From assembly GCF_009727055.1 (NCBI RefSeq), contig NC_052357.1, positions 3,774,334-3,838,333 of the forward strand: 64,000 nt of DNA, given 5' to 3'. Below are positions 34,321 through 46,450 of the stretch, piece after piece. A program made the translations under genes and the position numbers. A model generated the notes under the pieces. It saw nothing but the letters and a program-made list of their open reading frames with translations. It was not told the origin of the DNA and ran no database searches. Source of the DNA: Benincasa hispida. Lineage: Eukaryota > Streptophyta > Magnoliopsida > Cucurbitales > Cucurbitaceae. The first letter of the stretch is position 1. Each line of letters begins with the position of its first letter.

Positions 34321-35784
34321 ATGCAATGTGTAAACTTCTTCAAATGTCGGATAACAAAATGAATGATTAAAATTGGTGTGTGAGTGATTTTCAGTAGATT
34401 AATGAGAGTCCTAATTGATTTGCTTATAAAATTTTAACGTATAATACATGGTATAAATGAATATATTAACAAAATTTTATAATTTAAGTTGATATAATTA
34501 TTAATTTAGAGTTTTAATTAATACTATATCCATATAAAATCATATTTTCTCTATTTATTTTTTTTAGAAGAAAAAGGTTATACATTACTGTTTGCCAATA
34601 AATTTATATATATTATGGTTGCTAATGGGAAAAGTGGCCAGTGTTTGAAATCCATTTACTTAATTAAATAAAACATCAAAACAAAAGTTTGAAATCCCAA
34701 CACATACAAAAAGCAATCGCTTATTATTCAATAATAATTTCATTGGTATCTCTCTATTTTTTTTTCTTTAATAATGTACCATTTTCATCATTGTATTTTC
34801 TAATTTTTAAATTTCAACAATTTTTAACAGGTCAAAATTAATTTTAAAAAACTGGTGGGGGTTTGCACTTATCAAACTCACTGCATCTTTTATCAGTTTT
34901 AAACTTCATTTCACTTGATGATAAAATTAAATTATAAAAACAAAATCATACTATAATAACGAATATTTTTATATGAATTTTTCGTCTTTCATTTTAAAAT
35001 CTGATTTATTTTAATTCAACATTTAAAGTGATAGTGATTCAAATCTCTCACCAACTTATTAATTAAAAGTATAAATGTTAATCAGTTAAATTATGTTCAA
35101 ATTTTAAATGATAAAACTATAAATTTGATAGAAATTAATCTAACTTGCTTTTCTTCAACAAACATATACTTTAAAGTTAAATCATTTCGTTTTTATTTTT
35201 TATTTTTGAAAATTAAATTTATTTTTCAAGTACTAGAGTTGAATCCTTAGCTAAATTTCAAAAAAAATAAAAAAAAATAAAAAAAACTATTTTCTTGTCG
35301 TTTTCAAGCTTAGTTTTTGAAAAAGTGGATAAAAAGCATATAAAAGATTTTTAAAAAATAAGGGTAAAACTAGAAATGAAATAACAAAGCTCAAAATTCT
35401 TCCCATATAAACTAGGAAAGCCAAAGACACATGCATGTGTAATAATCAACAAATTACCAAAAACCAAAAGAGAAATTCAAAAGGAAACAAAAAAAAAAAA
35501 AAAAAGCAAAATTAGAAACAACCTTTTGTCTACACAACATGTGTTATTAAAAGTTAAAACTTTTGGCCTACACATATAACAGTGGATTACAGCTCAAAAG
35601 AGTTCATCAAGCAAAGCAAATTAATTAAGCTTTAATAACAACAATATATATTTATTAATTAGAAGAAAATGAAAAAAAATAAAATAAAAAAAGACTCCAT
35701 TAAAATTACATCATGATTAATTTAAATCCTAATATGAATATATGGGTAGATTTAATTATATTATATATATATATATATATATAG
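34321..35784. other. AT-rich spacer with a family-2 MITE
   Basis: No gene. About 35170-35395 is a family-2 PIF-like MITE copy (TTATTTTTGAAAATTAAATT, then GAATCCTTAGCTAAATTTC). A TA repeat lies at about 35759-35782. Confidence 0.45.
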
Positions 35785-35840
35785 CATCTTGAGCAGTCAG
35801 CCCATTTTAGGGTTTTTCAGAAGGGTGACTGGTCATGATG
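35785..35840 (-). other. Hairpin downstream of the bHLH stop codon
   Basis: CATCTTGAGCAGTCAGCCC (35785-35803) pairs with GGGTGACTGGTCATGATG (35823-35840) with two mismatches and one bulged base, leaving a 19-nt loop. It lies about 100 nt after the bHLH stop codon, so it could be within its 3' untranslated region. It could be an RNA structure, a small-RNA source, or the relic of a tiny inverted-repeat element. Confidence 0.5.
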
Positions 35841-35940
35841 TTATATTATACACTAATTAATAGTAATAATAATAATATTTTTGCTTAAATATAATTGGTA
35901 GCTAATATTGGAGGTTATTAATGGAGAATAAATGATTAAA

Positions 35941-37671
35941 TTAGAAGCCAGTTCCATAAGCAGGAGCCCAATAAGCAGCTGCATTATTATTATTATTGTC
36001 ACCTCCAACAAGGTGTGTGCATGAGACTGGTACCAAGCATAGTCCTCTACTCCTTAAGTCCTTCAATGGCTTCTCTTCAATTTTCATTATTTCCTCTCCC
36101 TATAATATAATTTAATTTCATCATCATTTTCACATCATATATCAATTCCCATTTATCAAAATAATTACAATTACATTAAAGTTTCAGCTTTTCTAAATAT
36201 GTACATGTTTTTTTCAAGTACTTAATAAGTATTTTTTAGAGTGATTTTTTTTTAAATGTTAAAATCATTTTAAAACGTGATCGTAATCCTATAAAATTAA
36301 TTAAATGGATCATTTGAAATGATTAGGGATATATATAGAAGTGATTTGAATATGATAAAAGTATTTTTAACCATTTCAAAATTCTTAAGGTTAACATAGA
36401 AAATTAAATAAAAATAGATAAAATGGGAACGATTATAGAATTTATAGTCAGTTTGGGATAACTTTCTAACCTTTAAAAATAATTTCCTAAGTATTTAGAA
36501 GTTTAAAATTAATTTTGTAATGTTTAATTGGTGTGTTCCCTTTTCAAATTTTAGTATCTATGGTTTAAAAGTGTTTTGATGTAATTTTTAAAATTTATAA
36601 ATTTTATGTTAAACCCTTCTTGACTCTTCTTGACACAAATTATGACTTACATTTGAGATTTTGCTAACATTTTAGAAATTTTGATGGAAATTATAAACTT
36701 TGCATCCACCAATTTTTACAATCGTCAACGAGAAGAGGATAATTCAAAAATATTAAAATTAGATGAGAATAAATATTGAAAATAGACTAAAACATATATT
36801 TAAAACAAAAATACTCTTTTGGTCTATAGATAAGTCTAATTATCATTTGATCCATAAGTTTCACAATGTTATATTTTTACTCTTGAGTTTTAGGTTTAAT
36901 TTTCATTTCGTTTCTTAGATTTCAAAATGTTACACTTTTACCCTAAGGCTTTGAATTTAATGTTCATTACGTTTCTTAGTTTCGTTTTGAGTTTAATTTT
37001 TATTACATTTCTTAATTTCGAAATGTTACACTTTTATCACTAAATTTTTTTACTAAATTTCACTCGTTAGCTTTCAATTAATTACTCTAAAGTAATTACG
37101 ATGCGATTTTTAAAATCTATTTTAATAGTGATTAAAACTTCATTGAAACTAATTTAATTATAAAAAATTAATTCTTTAAATCAGATTAATAGATTTAAAA
37201 AAAAAACTAAAAACAAGTATTTAGTATACAGTTAACATTAAAATTCAAAATTTTCAAACTCTTCTAAATTGAAACAAAACTCAAAACTCAATTATACTTG
37301 AAAATATAACGTTTTGAAATCAAATGAAACAAAAATATATATTTTTTCAGGCATTTTTAAATATAAAAAAATCTATTTAAAAATATTTAAATTTTATAGT
37401 AAAAAGTTAAAAAAAATATAAAATATTTTGAGAGCTTTTTGCTACACAGTATAAATATTTTTTTTTTATTTTTCTATTTATAAGTATTTCCTTATTTTTT
37501 TTCTTTTTTGTATATTTAACCAAATTTTTTTCTCTTTTTTTTTTCCACTTAAAGAGAATACCTGATTGGGGGTCACTTTTCTCTTGAGACACGAGTCATC
37601 AAAAAGCTGGATTGGCCAAAAAGAAAAAGAGAAAAAAAAAAGTATATTAATAATCTCCATCATTCTCTAAC

Positions 37672-37702
<31 letters not shown>

Positions 37703-40700
37703 GAATTAATCAAATTAATTATTTAATTTTTTTGGGATTCCAAAACAAACAATTAGGCAGTCCCAAGCAAGACTTTTTTTGGTCTACTTTTTAGTAAGTA
37801 TTTAAAGATGAGAACCTTGTTCTTTTTTTTTTTTTTAAAAAAAATTTCTTCTTTATTTCAATATTTTAGTCTATCAGATGCTTTGCATTTTTAGACTCAG
37901 CCCCCCCTCCTTTCTTTCACTTTCAAACCTTTCAACCATTTTTCCTTTTTTTTATTAACCAATTTTCTCTTCTCAATCTAATTTATCATTTTCATAATAC
38001 CACTTTTCCCCCTTCTAATTATGATGATGTATTCTTAAGTACTGCACCAATCTTCGTGCATATCCACTCTAATCACACATAATAAAAACGTGTTGTCTTC
38101 AAATATAGGAAAATGAGTAAATTTATTTACAATAGACGGAGTCATTTTGTTATATTTGAAAACATTTGCAACAGTTTTGTTATTTAAAACAATTATCCTA
38201 AAATAAAATTTCAAAATATATTTTTTAAAAATATTTCTTAGGGGTATTTTCAAAAACAAAAAAGTAAAAGAAATCATTTGTACAAATTGGGAAAAAATTA
38301 ATCTTTTTTTTATAGAATTTGATAGAAATTGATAGTTGTCTATTAGTGTCTATTAGTTATAGAAATTAATAGAAGTCTATCAGCGTCTATCAATTTTTTT
38401 TCCTATTTCTATAAATATTTTGACATTTTTCTTATATGTGAAATTTTTTCTATTTATTATGTGACAAATTGTATTAGAAAATGTCGGTTGATATTTTTTA
38501 AAAAAATCACCAAAAAAAACTCATAAAAATGACTCGAATCAATAAAACAAAAGTAAGCCCTTCTTAAAAAGCTGTCCAACATCATTGTCATAAAGTTAAA
38601 TATTTGAAAATTTTCAGGAAAAAAATATAAAAAAAAAAAAAAAAAAAGAGAAAGTTTACCCTTTACCTAACCGTACCCAACTCTTCAATTTATGAAAATG
38701 TGAATATGGCCAACAATGAAGAAATAGTTTTTGTTTTGGAAAATTTTTACAAATACACAAATGTCAAATTATTTATCGAAATAGAAAAAAAAACCTCTAT
38801 AAAAAAATATTAAAATATTGATATTTTGTATAAATAGTTTTCTTTATTTTTTTATTTTTAAAAATACTCATTTTATTTTATAGAAGAGCAAAAAAAAAAT
38901 GTTAATTACCAGTTCATAAATAAGATCTCAAACATCATAACCCAAATGTCAAAAAAATTTCAATAAAAAAAACAAACCTTTAGGTAAAAAAAAAGAATAT
39001 TAGCCATTAAAAGAAAGTTTACCCTTTCTAAATAAGCTCTCAAAGCTAAAAAAAATTTAAAAACCTTTGCAGTAAAAAAAGATAATAGCCATTAATCCAA
39101 AACTAGAATTTTGTATATATGCATACCACAGGTTGTGAATTCCTTGAATCTTTTGGAGCATTTTGTAAATAAGGGTAACTAAGTGCCTGCCAGTCAAAAA
39201 AGGAGAGAAAAAAATATATATTATGAGGATCCAAAGAAAAGAATGTTCAGAAAAGCATGAGATTTTTTTTTTACACATGACTTACTTTTTCTTTTTATTA
39301 TTATTATTATTATTATTTTCTTTTAACTTCAAACATTTCTCAGTCTCCACTTATATATTGATAATGATTTTGCAGAGTCTAAAATTATATAAAATTGGCA
39401 TTACCTCAATTTGTCCTTGAAGAAATCTGATATATCCAATAGCTTCTGACAATACAGAAGCAGTATCAGTCTGCAAAAGGGAAGGGAAAAAAATAATTAA
39501 ATAAAATAAAATATTATTTATTTATTAAAAAAAAAAAAAAAGCTTCAAAACCCAGCTTGCATCTAAAGCCTGCAATACTTTTGATGATTGTTTTGCAAAA
39601 AGTAAAGTGGGTTTCTTCAGTTTGAGCAAATAAATGGATTTTGAAGTTCTTTACTTTAGGTTATTTGATATTTGCATAAGTGGTTTTTATTGATATGAAG
39701 GGTTTTAGGTTAGAGTTTAAAAGGAAATTTGTTAAATAGTAATTAAACCAAGGTTAAATTATATCGACATTACTAAACTTTGAGATAGGTTTCAATTCTA
39801 TATGTTTGATTAATTTTATTATTATAATTTAAGTTTGAAAATTTGTTTTTAAAAAATATAATATATATGCATATATGACATCATTTACGACATTGTTCAT
39901 GTGAAAATAAGGTGACAATTGATGTATTAACGATAAATAGTGACAACGATCTTATTCAATTGTTACATTAGTTTCCATCTTTACTTTACCGACAAATATA
40001 TTTTTTGGGAATGATTTCAAAGTTTAAAGACTTTTTTGGGTAATGGCATTGGGTAGTACTTTTAGGAATAATAATTAAATATATAGCAATATTTCTAAAA
40101 AATTGTATATATAACAAAATCTATCGGTGATATACTCCTACCAGTAATATGGTCTATCACTAATAGATTTTGAAAGAATAATCTAAATTTTGTTACATTT
40201 TCAAATTTTTTTGCATTATGCTATATCTACAAATGTTTAAGGTTTGATTACTATTTTTGCAACGGTTCTTTTGTTTATTTTTATTTTTGACAAATTTTAG
40301 AGTTGAAACGTGAAACTATTCAAAGTTTAGAGATATAACCGAAACGTACGTTAAAGTTGAAATTTAACCAAAAATGAACTTTACCTTTCCAAATGGAGAA
40401 ACTATTTGGTGAAGAGCTGTTATTCGATCTACGAGCTTCTCCTTCCTCACCTGTTATTATATTCCAAAACCCAAAACAAAAGATCATAAAGATGCAAACT
40501 TTCATGCAAATATCAAATATGTTTTGGAAAAGATGTGAACTTTCAGCTACCATTTAACCTTAAACTGCACGACACAGGATGTTTCATCAATGTTTGTAGC
40601 TAATGAAAAAACAGGGCTTTAAAAATTTTAAGTAAATTAAAGAGAAAAACTTTAAAATATTTCAACTTTTTTAAAGTGTAAAGATAATTATTGCTCTCTC

Positions 40701-41459
40701 TTTCTCTATAAAACAAAGCTAATTCATAATTAGCTTTAAAGTTAAAGATTTTGAAGTACTATTTACCTTAAGAGGTGGTTGGCTTGAAGATGGTGGATGA
40801 ACCTTAGCCTTCTTACACGCTCCACCGACAGCCCCGGCAGGACCGGAGTGATTTTTCAACTGTCGTTTCAAGTGAGGGAGAGAAGTTAAAATTCGACAAA
40901 TTCAAAAGCAAAACTAACAATAAAGAAACGGTGAAAATTGTCGCGAAAATTAAAGCTCACCTCCGACGAGTGGTCGGAGTCGGCACCGCGTGGGGTGGAT
41001 TGATTGGTGGTGTGATCTTGGTTGTTAGTATTGCAGGAAAAGTCAAGGAATTTGTTGGTGTGATGAGAAGTATTTAAAGTAGGGTGAAGAATATTGAGTG
41101 AGTGATCTCTAATATTGTTGGAAACTTCTTGCTTGACAATATCGACAAAATTAGAGGCTTCAACTTGTGATGGACTATTAATGTTATTGTTATTCAAGAT
41201 TTGGTCTTCCCAATTCTCCAACTTTTTTGGTTGATAATGACTCATCTGGGTTTGATTCAAAACCCTATCTTCATCCCCTCTGATAACCCAAAATAATAAT
41301 AATAAAAGAGATTAGAAAATTAAAAAAAAAAAAAAAGAAAGTTCAATAAAAAAGTCAGAAAATTACAAGAGAAGTTGGCTCCAAGACTGAGGCTGATCAG
41401 CAAAAAGAATTGAAAGAAGGTGGAAACATAGGCCACCAATTAGGGTTTCCAGCCATCAT
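35941..41459 (-). CDS. Atypical bHLH transcription factor (bHLH68/112-like), seven exons, exon 1 frameshifted
   Basis: Exons in coding order are 41459-41367, 41279-40961, 40859-40767, 40450-40385, 39470-39405, 39186-39127 and 36099-35941. All six introns are GT-AG (87, 101, 316, 914, 218 and 3027 nt). Exon 1 opens [11 protein letters not shown], a family N-terminus, and ends with QSWSQLL in a different frame; the five-A run 41402-41406 on the plus strand has one base too many for continuity. With 92 rather than 93 bases, the message would be 855 nt, 284 residues. Exon 2 has KKLENWEDQ. Exons 4 and 5 hold the helix-loop-helix ([17 protein letters not shown] and [18 protein letters not shown]), without a full basic region. 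Exon 7 has [14 protein letters not shown] and ends [10 protein letters not shown]. Such proteins are nuclear dimerising regulators. The break may be an assembly error or a real null allele; a shorter product could start at the ATG at 41243 in exon 2. Confidence 0.88.
35982..35998 (-). repeat. Coding AAT repeat (poly-Asn) in bHLH exon 7
   Basis: Five consecutive AAT codons give five asparagines followed by three alanines (AAA from GCA GCT GCT) between the VPVSC block and the conserved YWAP end. Such trinucleotide repeats often vary in length between alleles. Confidence 0.8.
36815..37340. mobile_element. Inverted-repeat element in bHLH intron 6
   Basis: The left part (TTTTGGTCTATAGATAAGTC, TTTCACAATGTTATATTTTT) recurs loosely inverted on the right (AATATAACGTTTTGAAATC). 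Inner direct repeats of TTCATTACGTTTCTTAG occur. No coding capacity. Boundaries approximate. Confidence 0.4.
38094..38445. mobile_element. Two GATAGA-type MITE copies in bHLH intron 6
   Basis: About 38094-38197 has end motifs TCTTCAAATATAGGAAAATG and, inverted, GTTATATTTGAAAACATTTG but a deleted core. About 38295-38445 has the core AGAAATTGATAGTTGTCTAT, AGAAGTCTATCAGCGTCTATC and the TTTCTATAAATATTTT arm. A weaker piece lies at 38735-38870. Confidence 0.5.
40060..40275. mobile_element. GATAGA-type MITE copy in bHLH intron 4
   Basis: Blocks AACAAAATCTATCGGTGATA and GGTCTATCACTAATAGATTT form the core, with CATTATGCTATATCTACAAA in the right arm. It lies within the 914-nt intron between the two HLH-coding exons. 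Confidence 0.5.
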
Positions 41460-41929
41460 TTGTTTAAGTTTGGAGCACTAAAATTTATGGGAAGAAGAAG
41501 ATAAGGAGAAATTCTTTGAAAGAAGAAGAAGAAGAAGATTAAAAAAGTGAAATTTTTGATGGCCAAATAATGATTTTGAGATATGCATGAAACTTAGTTT
41601 CTTCAGTTGAAATGGGAGAATTTTTGGAGTTTATAATTAATTTGAGTGGAAGAGAAGAAATTAAAGGAGGGTTGCTTTGCTTAGTTGAAGGAAAGTTGAG
41701 AGAGAAAGAGAGAGGAAAGATTTTGAATGAAGGGTTTTGGGTTGAGGAACTTATTATTGTATCCTTTGTGTTTCCTTTTGGTTTTTCATTTATTTGTAAT
41801 TTTCCCCCTTTTTTTGGATGGTTTTCTTTGCTTTATTATGAGTGGAGGCCAAAAAAGTTAGTGAGAGGGCTTCTTCCTCTCTCCATTGTTTCCATCTCAT
41901 TTTTTTTCAAAAAAATAATAGGTTGATTG
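41460..41929 (-). promoter_or_regulatory. Leader and proximal promoter of the bHLH gene
   Basis: On the coding strand the 300 bp before the ATG is rich in CTTCTT and CTCTCTTTCTCTCTC tracts (GAA repeat at 41517-41541 and GAGA-type repeat at 41697-41716 on the plus strand), as in many plant leaders. An A/T-rich GATACAATAATAAG stretch near 41750-41763 could serve as a weak TATA region. The 104-codon plus-strand frame here is antisense to this leader and shows no domain. Confidence 0.4.
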
Positions 41930-42556
41930 CATATTTCGGGTTTCTATCATCTCGAGAAACTTAAAATTTACTTCCTATAATTTGATAAAACATTGATAAA
42001 TAGTCTATAAATAGAGGACTATTTATGAGAATTTTATCAAACCATAGAAACTATTTATGAAGTTTATCACACCATAGATACTAAATATTCTATCTTTTAA
42101 AATCATATGACCATATTTTAACTTTTTCAAACCACAAAGACCAAATTTATAATTTAATCTAAATAATTAATATAAATATTATTCATATTTTTTATTTATA
42201 ATTGGTATGATATATCAATTTTAGGTCTATCTACAAATTAATATACAAACAATTACTAATAGAAAACGAAAGTTAAATACCACAATTTTTTTTTTTTTTT
42301 TTTTACTTTCTTGATCTGGTAAATCAATTACTTTCTTAATTGGACCATATTTGTAAAAAGTTTTCATTAATTTTAATAAATCATATTCACCTTTTGTTGG
42401 TTGCTCTCTTATTGGTGATAAAAAATTTCATAAATTATTTTAGATCGATACCCATTGTTTGAGTTTCTCACTCTTACAATTCGTATAAGAGAGCTCTTCC
42501 ACATAAATTATTTTTAAAATATTATTCATATTTTGAAAAGCTTAATTGCTAGAGCT
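41930..42556. other. AT-rich spacer, possible decayed 5' LTR/PBS area
   Basis: No gene. A short repeat of ACCATAGAAACTATTTATGA and ACCATAGATACTAAATATTC type is present. Near 42482 the sequence CGTATAAGAGAGC might be a decayed form of an initiator-Met primer site for the Copia remnant that follows; this is weak. Confidence 0.3.
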
Positions 42557-44187
42557 ATGACAACTTTAAATGGTGATTCTATTGATAGATCCCCATACTT
42601 TGATGGAAATAGAAATTATGATGTATGAAAAAATAAAATGAAACATTTATGTTTGCTATGGATTTTAACATTTTGTATGTTTGTGAGTATGATTGTCTAA
42701 ATTGCAATTGAATAATGAGTTGCTTACTTTTAATGTTAAAGCTATTAGTATCATATATTGTGCGTTGGATAGAAAAATATGTGATACAATTTTATATTTT
42801 GATTATGCATATAATATTTGGAACATTCTTGATAATATATTTAGTGTAGAAAATTCTCCTTATAGTATTAATGATTTATTTGATGTGAAGAAAAATTATA
42901 ATTCTCAAACTCAAGGAAAAGTCCATAAAGTAGAAAAAAAAATGTGATGGATCTTTTTTGTGCTTAATGGCTCATTTGGATGAATATTCTGGTGACGAAA
43001 ATGAAGTAAATAATAAATCACTTTCCGATGATGAGCTATATGATCTTTTTGAAGATATGCAACATGAGTTAGAAAAAGTTAGTTCTAAATATCTAAAACA
43101 ATAAAAGAAGTTTAAGACTTTGTCTATTGAGAATAAATCTTTGATAAATGTAAATGCACGTTCGAAAAATGGAGCAAATGATGGTTTGATGCATGATTCT
43201 CTTGCGATAAGAAAAATGTTTTGATTGATAAGATTAAATCTCTTGAAATGAAAATTAATTTTGACTTGAGAAATAAAAATGAGAAATTTGAATCTTACTC
43301 TTTGAAATTAACTAATGAAATTGCTAGTCTGAAAAATAGAATTATTGAGTTGGAAACTAACAATACTTCTTTAGAAAAAGACAAATTTTCTCTTGTTGAC
43401 AAGATTAAATTTATTGAATGCGATATTGATGAGAAAAATAATCTTTAGCATATGCTTAGAGAGAAAGAATTGCTTGCTAACAAAGAGCTTGAAATGGCAA
43501 AAGAGTCTACTAAAAAGTTGACTATCGATGCACATAAAAAGGATAAGTTTATTGATATGGATAAACCTTTTAATGACAAAAAGGAATTAAATAATGTGAA
43601 TGGAAATTCTTCGTCTAGAGTTCTAGGATTGTTGTTGTTAAAACTACCCATTGTATGTCTCATAATTCTTTATCCAATGTGCCTAATTTGGTTAAATAAA
43701 GAATTGTGCATAAACAAAAATTATATTATACTAAAATGTGCTCATAATGTGAATTTTATGTCTAAGCATGAAAAAGGTAAATCTATGCATGAAAAATTAA
43801 ATTTTGTGCCTAAAGATTTTCATAAAAAATCTAAATATGTGCATAGAACTAAATTTGTGTCTAACATGGAAATACTAGAAATGTGCATGGAAAATCAAAT
43901 TTTGTACCTACTTGTCATTTTTGTGGACTTAAAAGGTCATATAAGACCAAATTGCTTTAAACTAAAAAATGCTCCACAGAAAGATAGTGAAAAATCCACT
44001 AATTAAAAGTAAATTCTTGCCCAATGATGTATGTTATTTTTGTGGAAAAATTGATCATAAATATCATATTTGTTATTTGCCAAACATGAATGCTAGTAGT
44101 TTTGGAACTAATTTGAAATGGGTTCCAAAGTCCTTGCTCAATAATCATGCAAGGCCCAAGAAATGGGTACCAAAATCTTTTGGTTGA
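42557..44187 (+). pseudogene. Sirevirus-like Copia gag pseudogene
   Basis: The first part has the YFDGNRNYDV block, with a stop at the position where gag proteins normally have tryptophan. A central segment (about 42690-42945) carries the helical gag region. Then comes a long coiled-coil-like stretch (43220-43560) and two CCHC-type zinc knuckles, one near 43908-43960 broken by a frameshift and one near 44026-44075 (CYFCGKIDHKYHIC). The end, KKWVPKSFG, is a common gag terminus in this lineage. At least four stops or frameshifts separate the segments. No protease, integrase or RT follows. Confidence 0.7.
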
Positions 44188-45680
44188 GTTTTTTTTTGTA
44201 GGTGTAGTTCAAGAAGCAAATGGTTGTTTGGACTTTAAATTGGGAAATTAATTCAAATTAAAGCAACTAAAAAGCCTGCTTGAATCCAATATCAAAGAAA
44301 ATTGCATATTTGGTAATATTTATTTTTTTAACTCTTTAAGATAATTATGCTTTTAGTATCTTTATGGAAATTATATCTCTTGAATGGTTTTGGAAAGTTT
44401 AAATTTGCTTTCTTGAATTACATTGTATATAGAATTCAATGCCCATGAGAAATGATTGAATATCTATCTATTTGACATTTATCTATATTGTTTATTATTT
44501 GACTTTTTAGTCAACTAGATGTTTGCTTCATCCCTATATTTTTCTTGGAAAATATTGAGGAAGAGGATGTTGAGTTTTGCAAAAATTATCTTTGTTTCGT
44601 TTATTAATATATGTTGATTATCCTTTCGATGAAATTGATTAGAGTTTTTATTAAATGCCTTTTGAGCATGAAGTTATGCATATTCTATGGTTTACATTGT
44701 TGAATGAAAATCATTTTGAGTTAATGTTTGTCTGTTAAAAGGAATTGATCATTGAGTTTTTTTTCTTTTTTTTTAAGAGATGTTAAATTCTTTTCCATAG
44801 TGAGAGTATTCATACAATTGCTACATTCTTGAATCTCCGGTAACATATTGTTCAAAATTGGTACAAAATTCATTTGTATTGCTTCCATTGCTTATATCGA
44901 TTTGCTAATATGGCTTTGCTATTATTTGGTATCATTTTTTTTTACAACAATTGGTGTTTATGTTATAATATTTGATATTTTGGTGTCTCAATTGTTTAAT
45001 TTCCTTAAATGATTTTATCTCCTTGGTATTTATTGATTTTTCTCATTAGAAGGAGATTGCTTGATTTTAAGAGGAGTTATGTATTTTATGTATGAATTTC
45101 ATGTTGGAATGAAAATATTTTCCATATTAGTTTATCAATGTGTGTCTCTCTTATTCTTATTGTTTATCCTTTTAGGGGGAGTTACTGTATTTCCAATAAA
45201 ATTATGTTTTGAAAACTTTTTTGATATTTCTACCATTAAATCGAATTATGTGCTAATGTCTTTTTGTCCCTTATTAAAGGGAGTGTTCAATTGATTTCAA
45301 AAAGAGGAGAAATTTGTAAAATTAGTCTTAAATAGAATTCGCCTAAACTTGGTTGATTCTTTATGATGCCTCTAGAATTTACAATGTTGTTGCTTGATAT
45401 TTCTTTTAGAAGACACATGTAGATAGGAGAAGAAATACAAATTACGTGTTCATCTTTTACAGAAAACTTTCATATTTTTTTATTATTTTCTTAATTATCC
45501 TTTTTTTATTGATTCCAAAAGGAGGAGGGGTAATAAGAAAAATGAAGCATGATAGTATTGAATATATTCTTTGTGTTCAAGTGAATTAAAATTATGTATG
45601 TGGTTGATTGTGATTCAAGTTCATATTGTATATCACACATCTCTTTGGATTTCATTTTTCTTGACTTATTTGTCATCCTC
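44188..45680. other. Non-coding interior of the Copia remnant
   Basis: About 1.5 kb without pol domains lies between gag and the PPT. It could be the result of a pol deletion, or leftover untranslated region of a non-autonomous element. Confidence 0.4.
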
Positions 45681-45693
45681 AAAAAGAGGGAGA
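45681..45693 (+). other. Polypurine tract
   Basis: AAAAAGAGGGAGA, one base before the LTR start TGTTGG. It is the plus-strand priming site for reverse transcription, and its position fits the gag orientation. Confidence 0.7.
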
Positions 45694-45694
45694 T

Positions 45695-46450
45695 TGTTGG
45701 TTTTTTGGCCTTTGATCTCAAATTAATTAATATTTTGATGATACAAACATACTTTTATGCATTAACAATTTGGGTGTTTTGAAATGCCTATTACGTAGAT
45801 CTCGAAACAATGATTCCAACGAAATTTGAATAACTCAAATCGAAGTTTAAACGAAAAAAAATATGACTGAAACAAGTTTAACGAAAAAATCCCGAGCTGG
45901 TGACATGACATATAAGTTTTCTCATCAAAGTGGATCAATTGAAAGGTGCCACTTGTAGCAATAAAAGAATGACATATGGTGGACTTTTGATTTTTGGATT
46001 GATTTTAAACAGAAAATGAATTTAAAAGGAAAATGAATTTAATATTATTTTATGTTTGTATCTAACGTTAGTTGAGTTTAACAATCATTCAATTTTCTTT
46101 TAACAACATATAATGACCCAAATTGAATTTTGGTTTTTACCTACCTCATCTCTTTTGATACTCTCTACTTCTCCAAAATTAAAACAACAATTTTTATAAT
46201 TTTCAATCCTCTCAAAAAATACAAGGCTTCCATTATTATTTTCTCCAAGCTTCAATTTTATTCTTTTAATTTTCTTCTTGACAGAGATTTATGTATTGTG
46301 AGGATTGATTTGTTGTGAGTTTAACATTTGTAAATCCACTCTTGTAGAGAGTGTCAAATATGCTATTTATTTTTCTAGACTATTATAAGGGTTACTCTTC
46401 ATCACAGAAAAAGAGTTATTGTAACGATTTGATTCTCAACTATGGAAAGG
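45695..46450 (+). repeat. 3' LTR of the Sirevirus-like element
   Basis: It starts TGTTGGTTTTTTGGCCTTTG directly after the PPT, a typical start for this Copia group. The 3' boundary is not certain: the sequence runs to about 46450, where an antisense long-LTR copy begins. Confidence 0.55.

Noticed and set aside
41612..41926. 104-codon plus-strand frame
   Set aside because: It is antisense to the bHLH leader, which is naturally low in stop codons because of CT repeats.
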